A stretch of DNA of 7,300 bases from an uncultured Collinsella sp. (GTDB taxonomy: Bacteria > Actinomycetota > Coriobacteriia > Coriobacteriales > Coriobacteriaceae), in contig URCS01000085.1 of the NCBI GenBank assembly GCA_900546455.1, forward strand, positions 1 to 7,300, read 5' to 3'. The notes beneath the pieces were generated by a model. It saw only the letters and a program-made list of their open reading frames with translations. It had not been told where the DNA came from and did not search any database. The translations under genes and the position numbers were made by a program. Shown here piece after piece: positions 1 through 4,767 of the stretch. Each line of letters begins with the position of its first letter. Position 1 is the first letter of the stretch.

Positions 1-163
1 AGCACTTAATGTGCTTTCCGTCTTGCGCAGGACTGTAGAGCAGCAAACTTAACCCCTGCGCCGCCCGGCCCGGGAATCCGCCCCCGCGCACAGAAGGGGA
101 TTCCTTTTGTGTAGGCTTTGCGGAAATATGCCCATTTTGGGATACGCCCGGCGGCGTGGTCTG
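1..163. other. Non-coding region upstream of the str operon
   Basis: I see no convincing gene here. The stretch contains a 5-bp inverted repeat AGCAC/GTGCT (1-5 with 11-15), a perfect 7-bp inverted repeat GCGCAGG/CCTGCGC (25-31 with 55-61) around a 23-nt loop, and a terminator-like hairpin from 73, annotated separately. It is probably the 3' trailer of whatever lies upstream. A stop codon TAA at 7-9 in one frame could be the end of that upstream gene, but the window is too short to tell. Confidence 0.4.
73..108 (+). terminator. Probable intrinsic terminator of the upstream unit
   Basis: GGAATCC (73-79) can pair perfectly with GGATTCC (98-104), and TTTT follows at 105-108. The C-rich and G-rich bases just inside the stem may extend it with a bulge. 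The T-run lies only on the plus-strand side, so it would stop transcription coming from the left before the rpsL promoter. The stem is moderate and the T-tract short, so efficiency is uncertain. Confidence 0.5.
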
Positions 164-192
164 TTGACGGCACAGCTAACGGCACGTATCCT
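164..192 (+). promoter_or_regulatory. Promoter of the rpsL-rpsG-fusA-rpsJ operon
   Basis: TTGACG (164-169, 5 of 6 to the sigma-70 -35 consensus) is separated by exactly 17 nt from TATCCT (187-192, 4 of 6 to the -10 consensus). Transcription would start near 199-200, leaving a leader of about 85 nt before the rpsL start. It is the only well-spaced pair I found between the upstream terminator and rpsL. The assignment is from consensus matching only. Confidence 0.62.
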
Positions 193-208
193 ATCGAACT
201 GCGTGTTT

Positions 209-231
209 CGTAGGGGGATGCTGACCCCTCG
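209..231 (+). promoter_or_regulatory. Leader hairpin upstream of rpsL
   Basis: AGGGG (212-216) pairs with CCCCT (225-229) around an 8-nt loop. CG (209-210) can pair with CG (230-231) across a bulged T211, giving about 7 bp. No T-run follows, so it is not a terminator. It sits some 10 nt into the predicted transcript and could stabilise the 5' end or take part in ribosomal-protein feedback. The role is inferred and the stem is short. Confidence 0.3.
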
Positions 232-271
232 ATTCAAGCCGTTGCACTTTACAGAAAGCTGGAATCATTCG

Positions 272-279
272 AGAAGGAG
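272..279 (+). promoter_or_regulatory. Ribosome binding site of rpsL (TTG start)
   Basis: AGAAGGAG lies 6 nt before a TTG codon. It decides the start of rpsL because no ATG or GTG lies in frame at a suitable distance and the conserved N-terminus begins directly after this TTG. Confidence 0.8.
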
Positions 280-285
280 TACGCT

Positions 286-663
286 TTGCCTACTATTAAC
301 CAGCTGGTTCGCCAGGGCCGTCGTTCCGTGCCCAAGAAGTCCAAGAACGCTGCTCTGCAGCACAACTCCCAGAAGCGCGGCGTGTGCACCCGCGTCTTCA
401 CCACGAGCCCCAAGAAGCCGAACTCGGCTCTTCGTAAGGTTGCCCGTGTTCGCCTTGTCAACGGCATCGAAGTTACTGCTTACATCCCGGGTGAGGGCCA
501 CAACCTGCAGGAGCACTCCATCGTGCTCGTCCGCGGCGGTCGTGTCCGTGACCTCCCTGGTGTCCGTTATCACGTCATCCGTGGCGCCTACGACGCTGCT
601 CCGGTCCAGAACCGTATGCAGGCCCGTTCCAAGTACGGTGCTAAGCGCCCCAAGGCTAAATAA
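286..663 (+). CDS. rpsL: 30S ribosomal protein S12
   Basis: S12 sits at the decoding centre of the small ribosomal subunit and helps control tRNA selection accuracy. The 125-residue product has the usual family length and all family landmarks: the QKRGVCTRV segment (29-37), the TTSPKKPNSALRK loop (39-51) with Lys43 and Lys44, the GEGHNLQEHS segment (69-78) and the RSKYGAKRP tail. Asp89, the residue methylthiolated by RimO in many bacteria, is kept. Position 88 is Arg (codon CGT at 547-549 region) where most bacteria have Lys; Lys-to-Arg here gives streptomycin resistance in other species. The start is TTG at 286, chosen because AGAAGGAG (272-279) lies 6 nt upstream and the protein then begins MPTINQL as in homologues. 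First gene of the str operon; rpsG follows after 73 nt. Confidence 0.98.
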   Translation: MPTINQLVRQGRRSVPKKSKNAALQHNSQKRGVCTRVFTTSPKKPNSALRKVARVRLVNGIEVTAYIPGEGHNLQEHSIVLVRGGRVRDLPGVRYHVIRGAYDAAPVQNRMQARSKYGAKRPKAK

Positions 664-688
664 GCCAGATAACGTTTTGATACTTTCG

Positions 689-714
689 CCGTGTGCCGCC
701 TAAGCGCCGCACGG
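689..714 (+). promoter_or_regulatory. Hairpin in the rpsL-rpsG spacer, candidate S7 feedback site
   Basis: CCGTGTG (689-695) pairs with CGCACGG (708-714) with one T-G wobble. After a C-C mismatch, CGC (697-699) pairs with GCG (704-706), closing a 4-nt loop. No T-run follows, so it is not a terminator. In Escherichia coli, S7 represses its own operon by binding the rpsL-rpsG intercistronic RNA. This hairpin is in the equivalent position, ending 22 nt before the rpsG start codon. That it binds S7 is inference from position only. Confidence 0.4.
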
Positions 715-736
715 TAGACACTTAAGGAGATTTCAC

Positions 737-1210
737 ATGCCGCGTCGTGCAGCAGCTAATCGTCGTGAGGTTCAGCCTGACGCCGTTTACAACAACCGCC
801 TGGTGACTCAGCTCATCAACAAGGTCCTTCTTGACGGCAAGAAGGCCACCGCTGAGCGCATCGTTTACACCGCTTTCGAGATCGTTGCCGAGAAGTCCGA
901 GGGTGGCGACGCTCTCGCTACCTTCAAGAAGGCTATGGACAACGTCAAGCCCACGCTCGAGGTTAAGCCCAAGCGTGTCGGTGGCGCTACCTATCAGGTC
1001 CCGATGGAGGTCAACTCCCGTCGTTCCACCGCTCTGGGTATCCGCTGGATCGTCAACTTCTCCCGCGCTCGCAAGGAGAAGACCATGGCCGAGCGTCTCG
1101 CCAACGAGATCCTCGACGCTTCCAACGGCCTGGGCGCTTCCGTCAAGAAGCGTGAGGACGTCTTCAAGATGGCCGAGGCCAACCGCGCGTTCTCTCACTA
1201 TCGTTGGTAA
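737..1210 (+). CDS. rpsG: 30S ribosomal protein S7
   Basis: S7 is a primary 16S rRNA binding protein that nucleates assembly of the 30S head and contacts the E-site tRNA. The 157-residue product is of normal family length. It opens with the family's MPRRAAANRR, carries the conserved helical core with LINKVLLDGKKATAERIVY (26-44), KRVGGATYQVPMEV (79-92) and RWIVNFSRARKEKTMAERLANE (103-124 region), and ends in the typical AFSHYRW. ATG at 737 is preceded by AAGGAG (724-729) with 7-nt spacing. It is the second gene of the str operon, with fusA only 19 nt downstream. A hairpin in the upstream spacer could be its autoregulatory site. Confidence 0.98.
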   Translation: MPRRAAANRREVQPDAVYNNRLVTQLINKVLLDGKKATAERIVYTAFEIVAEKSEGGDALATFKKAMDNVKPTLEVKPKRVGGATYQVPMEVNSRRSTALGIRWIVNFSRARKEKTMAERLANEILDASNGLGASVKKREDVFKMAEANRAFSHYRW

Positions 1211-1229
1211 GTTAAGGTAAGGAACTAAC

Positions 1230-3329
1230 ATGGCTAAGCCTAAGTACAAGCTTTCCGATACCCGTAACATCGGCATCATGGCCCACATCGATGCCGGTAA
1301 GACCACCACGACCGAGCGTATTCTTTACTACACCGGTAAGACCCACAAGATCGGTGAGGTCCATGAGGGCGCTGCCACCATGGACTGGATGGTTCAGGAG
1401 CAGGAGCGCGGCGTAACCATTACCTCCGCTGCTACCACCTGCTTCTGGAACAAGGACGGTAAGGACTACCGCATCCAGATCATTGACACCCCGGGCCACG
1501 TTGACTTCACCGCCGAGGTCGAGCGCTGCCTGCGCGTCCTCGATGGCGCTGTCGCCGTCTTCGACGCCGTTGCCGGCGTTCAGCCCCAGTCTGAGACCGT
1601 TTGGCGTCAGGCTTCTACCTTCAACGTCCCCCGTATCGCCTTCATCAACAAGTATGACCGCGTGGGCGCTGACTTCTTCAACGCTATCGAGACCATGAAG
1701 GATCGTCTCGACGCCAACGCCGTGGCCGCTCAGGTCCCGATGGGCGCCGAGGACAACTTCTGGGGCGTCATCGACCTGGTCACCATGACTGCATGGGACT
1801 TCAAGGCCGACGAGAAGGGCATGACCTACCCCGAGCCGATGGACGAGATCCCGGCTGAGTTCGCCGACATCGCTGCCACCAAGCGCGAGGAGCTCCTCGA
1901 CGCTGCTGCCAGCTTTGACGACGAGCTCATGGAGAAGATCCTCATGGAGGAGGACTTCACCGTCGAGGAGCTCAAGGCTGCTCTGCGCAAGGGCGTTCTG
2001 GCCAACGAGCTCAACCTCGTCTTCGTGGGCTCCGCCTACAAGAACAAGGGCGTTCAGGAGCTGCTCGACGCTGTCGTCGACTACCTGCCCAGCCCGCTCG
2101 ACGTCGAGGCCGTCACCGGTACCGATCCGGATACCGGCGAGGAGATTCAGCGTCATCCTTCCTTCGACGAGCCCTTCTCCGGCCTGGTCTTCAAGATCAT
2201 GACCGACCCGTTCGTCGGTAAGCTCACCTATGTCCGCGTTTACTCCGGCCGTGCCGAGTCCGGCTCCTACGTGGTCAACGCTTCCAACGGTCAGCGCGAG
2301 CGCCTCGGCCGCATCCTTGAGATGAACGCCGCCGAGCGTATCGACCGTGACGACGCTGCCGCCGGCGACATCGTCGCTTGCGTCGGCTTCAAGAACTCCA
2401 CCACCGGTGACACCCTGTGCGAAGAGGGCAAGGAGATCGTCCTCGAGAAGATTGAGTTCGCTAAGCCCGTTATCGACGTTGCCATCGAGCCCAAGACCAA
2501 GGCCGAGCAGGACAAGATGTCCCTGGCTCTGACCAAGCTCGCCGAGGAGGACCCGACCTTCCAGGTGTCCACCAACCACGAGACCGGCCAGACCATCATC
2601 GCCGGCATGGGCGAGCTGCACCTCGAGATCATCGTCGACCGTCTGCTCCGCGAGTTCAAGGTTGACGCTAACGTTGGTAAGCCCCAGGTTGCCTACCGCG
2701 AGACCGCTGGTCACGACGTCGAGAAGGCTGAGGGCAAGTTCGTCCGTCAGTCCGGCGGTCGCGGTCAGTACGGCCACGCCGTCATCAAGCTCGAGAAGAT
2801 GGAGGAGGGCTTCGGCTACGAGTTCGTCAACGCTATCGTCGGCGGCGTCGTGCCCAAGGAGTACATCCCGTCCATCGACAAGGGCATCCAGGAGGCCCTG
2901 AACACCGGTGTTATCGCCGGCTTCCCGGTCCTCGACGTTAAGGTCACCCTGTTCGACGGTTCTTACCACGAGGTCGACTCCTCCGAGGCCGCCTTCAAGA
3001 TCGCCGGTTCCATGGCTATCAAGGACGCCCTCAAGAAGTCCGATCCGCAGCTGCTCGAGCCGATCATGGCTGTCGAGGTCGAGACCCCCGAGCAGTACAT
3101 GGGCGACGTTATGGGCAACCTCTCCGGTCGCCGCGGCAAGATCGAGGGCATGGAGGATCGTAAGAACAGCAAGCTCATCCGTGCCAAGGTGCCGCTGGGC
3201 GAGATGTTCGGTTACGCTACCGACCTTCGCTCCCAGACCCAGGGCCGTGCATCCTACACGATGCAGTTCGACTCTTATGAGCCCGCGCCCAAGTCCATCG
3301 TGGACGAGGTCATGAGCAAGAACGCCTAA
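1230..3329 (+). CDS. fusA: Translation elongation factor G (EF-G)
   Basis: EF-G is the GTPase that drives tRNA-mRNA translocation on the ribosome and, with the recycling factor, splits post-termination ribosomes. The 699-residue product has normal length and full domain order. The G domain shows the P-loop AHIDAGKT (18-25), switch I RGVTIT (60-65), DTPGH (86-90), the G4 box NKYD (140-143) and SAYK (268-271). Domain II follows, then domain III with GMGELHLE (459-466), domain IV with GGRGQYGH (509-516) and the tip sequence containing His580 (YHEVDSSE), and domain V with SGRRGKIEGM. The G4 box has Tyr at the variable position where most EF-Gs have Met (NKMD); the invariant N, K and D are present. 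ATG at 1230 has AAGGA (1219-1223) 6 nt upstream. It is third in the str operon. It has the residues of a canonical factor rather than a tetracycline-protection protein. Confidence 0.98.
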   Translation: MAKPKYKLSDTRNIGIMAHIDAGKTTTTERILYYTGKTHKIGEVHEGAATMDWMVQEQERGVTITSAATTCFWNKDGKDYRIQIIDTPGHVDFTAEVERCLRVLDGAVAVFDAVAGVQPQSETVWRQASTFNVPRIAFINKYDRVGADFFNAIETMKDRLDANAVAAQVPMGAEDNFWGVIDLVTMTAWDFKADEKGMTYPEPMDEIPAEFADIAATKREELLDAAASFDDELMEKILMEEDFTVEELKAALRKGVLANELNLVFVGSAYKNKGVQELLDAVVDYLPSPLDVEAVTGTDPDTGEEIQRHPSFDEPFSGLVFKIMTDPFVGKLTYVRVYSGRAESGSYVVNASNGQRERLGRILEMNAAERIDRDDAAAGDIVACVGFKNSTTGDTLCEEGKEIVLEKIEFAKPVIDVAIEPKTKAEQDKMSLALTKLAEEDPTFQVSTNHETGQTIIAGMGELHLEIIVDRLLREFKVDANVGKPQVAYRETAGHDVEKAEGKFVRQSGGRGQYGHAVIKLEKMEEGFGYEFVNAIVGGVVPKEYIPSIDKGIQEALNTGVIAGFPVLDVKVTLFDGSYHEVDSSEAAFKIAGSMAIKDALKKSDPQLLEPIMAVEVETPEQYMGDVMGNLSGRRGKIEGMEDRKNSKLIRAKVPLGEMFGYATDLRSQTQGRASYTMQFDSYEPAPKSIVDEVMSKNA

Positions 3330-3354
3330 GTTCGAGCTCCCTGTTACGTAATCC

Positions 3355-3371
3355 GCGAGAACATCTCTCGC
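3355..3371 (+). promoter_or_regulatory. Hairpin in the fusA-rpsJ spacer
   Basis: GCGAGA (3355-3360) pairs perfectly with TCTCGC (3366-3371) around a 5-nt loop. It ends 7 nt before the rpsJ Shine-Dalgarno GGAGG (3379-3383). The bases after it (ACTCTTTGG) are not a convincing T-tract. It may modulate rpsJ translation or mark an RNA processing point between the genes. The function is inferred. Confidence 0.3.
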
Positions 3372-3389
3372 ACTCTTTGGAGGTTTAAG

Positions 3390-3698
3390 TTGGCTACCCA
3401 GAAGATCCGCATTCGCCTCAAGGGCTATGATCACGAGGTCGTCGATCAGTCCGCGAAGCTCATCGTCGAGACCGCTCAGAAGACCGGCGCTCGCGTTTCC
3501 GGTCCTGTCCCCCTGCCCACCGAGCGCAACCTGTACACGGTTATCCGCTCGCCGCACGTGAACAAGGACTCCCGTGAGCAGTTCGAGATGCGCACTCACA
3601 AGCGCCTCATCGACATCCTCGACCCCACCTCGGGCACCGTTGATTCGCTCATGCGTCTCGACCTCCCCGCTGGCGTCGACATCGACATCAAGCTCTAA
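3390..3698 (+). CDS. rpsJ: 30S ribosomal protein S10 (NusE)
   Basis: S10 is a 30S head protein and, as NusE, binds NusB and NusG in transcription antitermination and transcription-translation coupling. The 102-residue product has the expected length, starting KIRIRLKGYDHEVVD (5-19). The long ribosome-embedded loop spans roughly 45-67 (ERNLYTVIRSPHVNKDSREQF region), followed by MRTHKRLIDI and the GVDIDIKL end. Val57, a position altered in tetracycline-tolerant mutants of other species, is unchanged. The start is TTG at 3390 with GGAGG (3379-3383) 6 nt upstream. Here rpsJ is the last gene of the str operon, directly after fusA with no tuf between. A strong terminator follows at once, so it is separated from rplC and the rest of the S10 operon. 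Confidence 0.97.
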   Translation: MATQKIRIRLKGYDHEVVDQSAKLIVETAQKTGARVSGPVPLPTERNLYTVIRSPHVNKDSREQFEMRTHKRLIDILDPTSGTVDSLMRLDLPAGVDIDIKL

Positions 3699-3717
3699 GC
3701 GATATCGCTCATAGCTT

Positions 3718-3760
3718 AAAGGGCCCCGCTGCCGTTACGGTAGCGGGGCCCTTTTGTTTT
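3718..3760 (+). terminator. Strong intrinsic terminator of the str operon
   Basis: AAAGGGCCCCGCT (3718-3730) pairs perfectly with AGCGGGGCCCTTT (3742-3754). The stem continues inward by a G-T wobble and three pairs to a TTA loop (3735-3737), so it has about 17 bp. TTTTGTTTT closes it on the plus strand. It begins 19 nt after the rpsJ stop. On the minus strand the hairpin lies about 60 nt past the biotin ligase gene and could also slow transcription there, but that side has only a weak T-run. Confidence 0.95.
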
Positions 3761-3814
3761 GAGTTTAGATTTTGGGATAGCGAATTCGTCTGCCGAGCCG
3801 GCGGCTGCGGCGCC

Positions 3815-4591
3815 CTATTCGCTCAGGGGGCGCAAGGATGCTTCTTCGAAGTGGAAGACGCACAAGCCGCTCTCGGTCTCAATGCATGCGCGGCCGCAAT
3901 CGTCGACCGTTCTAAATATGCCTCGTGCCAGCTCGTCTCCAGCGGGGGAGCGGGCGATAACGTGCTCCCCGATCCAATTGAGGTGACCGACATAGTCATC
4001 GCGGACGGGCGCGAGCGGTCCGGCGTCTTCTTCCATGGCGTTGAGGCGTTCTGCCCACGCATCTACAGCGTTCACGACTGCGTGATAGACCTCATCGAGG
4101 AGCATGTCGACGGCAGGAACGTTTTCGTTAAGGTCCGAGAGACCGATTGCCGGCAGGCCGCCATCGGGCACCTCTTGGGGCACATAGTTCACATTGACGC
4201 CAATGCCGCAGACGGCGAAAGGTTTGCCTTCGTTATCGCGTGCGGCCTCGACCAGAATGCCGCCGAGCTTGCGTCCTCGCGCGACCAGGTCGTTGGGCCA
4301 TTTGAGGCCAATCTCGTTTGCAAGACCCTGCTTTTCGAGTGCTTCGAGCACCGCTAGGCCGCTGACGGCGGCAAGACCAGAGTACTTTGCGGGATTAACG
4401 CATGGACGCAGGACAATCGAAAGCAATAGGTTGCCGGCGGTTGAATCCCACTTGTGGCCGCGCCGGCCGCGTCCTGCCGTTTGCGCGCGGGCGGCAAGTC
4501 CTGTGCCGTGCGGCGCTCCCTGTTTTCCTGCTTCGAGCAGGTCATCGTTGGTCGATCCGGTTACGTCGACTATCGTTAAACGAGAATCCAT
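3815..4591 (-). CDS. birA: Biotin-[acetyl-CoA carboxylase] ligase, single-function type
   Basis: Biotin-protein ligase makes biotinyl-AMP from biotin and ATP and transfers biotin to a lysine of carrier proteins such as AccB. In the 258-residue product the catalytic domain starts at once: GSTND (12-16), the biotinyl-AMP loop GRGRRGHKW (40-48), LKWPND (96-101), KLGGIL (108-113, with the conserved Lys) and GIGVNVN (131-137). A small C-terminal SH3-like part follows. There is no N-terminal helix-turn-helix, so unlike E. coli BirA it should not act as a repressor. ATG at 4591 is the only usable start: an in-frame TAG lies just upstream. AGGAG (minus strand, 4608-4604) is 12 nt away, a long spacing that may lower translation. 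It is divergent from fabH across a 176-nt spacer. A ligase gene beside a fatty-acid operon fits the need to biotinylate acetyl-CoA carboxylase. Confidence 0.93.
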   Translation of the reverse strand: MDSRLTIVDVTGSTNDDLLEAGKQGAPHGTGLAARAQTAGRGRRGHKWDSTAGNLLLSIVLRPCVNPAKYSGLAAVSGLAVLEALEKQGLANEIGLKWPNDLVARGRKLGGILVEAARDNEGKPFAVCGIGVNVNYVPQEVPDGGLPAIGLSDLNENVPAVDMLLDEVYHAVVNAVDAWAERLNAMEEDAGPLAPVRDDYVGHLNWIGEHVIARSPAGDELARGIFRTVDDCGRACIETESGLCVFHFEEASLRPLSE

Positions 4592-4684
4592 AACAGCTGC
4601 TAGCTCCTAAGTAAATAAGGCAATCGCGCAATGGTGTCGAGAGATAGACACAATGTGAAGCCTTTGTCGCATTTGGACAATTTA

Positions 4685-4702
4685 ATGTTAACACGTCAAC
4701 AA
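4685..4702 (+). repeat. Direct repeat copy 1, candidate operator upstream of fabH
   Basis: The sequence ATGTTAACACGTCAACAA recurs at 4733-4750 with one mismatch. Within it, TGTTAACACGTCAACA (4686-4701) fits the dyad TGTTnACnnGTnAACA, with 12 of 16 bases in matching arms, as expected for a dimeric regulator. It overlaps the place where the -35 element would be for the TATCCT box at 4717. No regulator gene is present to confirm the role. Confidence 0.6.
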
Positions 4703-4716
4703 AGACTGAAATGCGT

Positions 4717-4722
4717 TATCCT
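4717..4722 (+). promoter_or_regulatory. Candidate -10 box of the fab operon promoter
   Basis: TATCCT here is identical to the -10 box proposed for rpsL. The -35 position (around 4694-4699) reads CGTCAA, a poor match lying inside repeat copy 1. Transcription would start near 4729, just before repeat copy 2. An alternative -10, TTTAAT (4681-4686, 5 of 6), has no good -35 partner. The assignment is tentative. Confidence 0.33.
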
Positions 4723-4732
4723 CTCTTGGTCG

Positions 4733-4750
4733 ATGTAAACACGTCAACAA
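4733..4750 (+). repeat. Direct repeat copy 2, candidate operator next to fabH start
   Basis: ATGTAAACACGTCAACAA matches 4685-4702 at 17 of 18 positions, with copy-to-copy distance 48 nt. The single change (A instead of T at the fifth base) breaks one pair of the dyad. It ends only 3 nt before the fabH Shine-Dalgarno, so a protein bound here could block transcription start or early elongation. Its function is inferred from conservation between the copies and from placement. Confidence 0.6.
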
Positions 4751-4753
4751 CTC

Positions 4754-4761
4754 AAAGGAGG
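4754..4761 (+). promoter_or_regulatory. Ribosome binding site that fixes the fabH start
   Basis: AAAGGAGG is a near-perfect Shine-Dalgarno sequence, 6 nt before ATG 4768. It rules in favour of that start over the in-frame ATG at 4711, which lies upstream of the likely promoter and operator. Confidence 0.9.
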
Positions 4762-4767
4762 TTAGTG

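Larger units (their letters stand above)
4592..4767. promoter_or_regulatory. Divergent birA-fabH control region
   Basis: This 176-nt spacer must contain the start signals for both birA (minus) and the fab operon (plus). It is more A+T rich than the flanking genes. It holds two near-identical 18-bp repeats and a candidate fabH -10 box, all annotated separately. I could not assign a convincing birA promoter. One weak minus-strand pair is GCGACA (4670-4665) and TATCTC (4646-4641) with 18-nt spacing. Confidence 0.6.

Noticed and set aside
162..169. TGTTGACG at the rpsL promoter, matching 8 bases of the reverse complement of the fabH repeats
   Set aside because: It is mostly the -35 consensus itself, and the rest of the 18-bp repeat is absent, so chance is the simplest explanation.
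107..703. A 198-codon plus-strand open frame overlapping rpsL in another frame
   Set aside because: It begins at the terminator, upstream of the promoter, and is Ser/Arg/Thr-rich low-complexity sequence out of frame with the S12 gene.
722..1309. A 195-codon minus-strand open frame opposite rpsG
   Set aside because: Shadow of the S7 gene; no family resemblance, and it spans the rpsG-fusA junction without signals.
1212..3599. A 795-codon open frame on the minus strand opposite fusA and part of rpsJ
   Set aside because: It lies wholly opposite genes with unmistakable EF-G and S10 sequence. Its Leu/Val/Gly/Asp-rich product is what strongly biased, C-ending codons give when read backwards; it has no recognisable domain.
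4694..4699. TTGACG on the minus strand inside repeat copy 1, as a -35 for birA
   Set aside because: At 17-nt spacing the -10 position reads CCAAAT, and neighbouring spacings are no better.
4711..4767. Upstream in-frame ATG that would lengthen FabH by 19 residues
   Set aside because: No Shine-Dalgarno before it, and it would place the TATCCT box and repeat copy 2 inside the gene. The ATG at 4768 has a near-perfect site and gives the normal FabH N-terminus.
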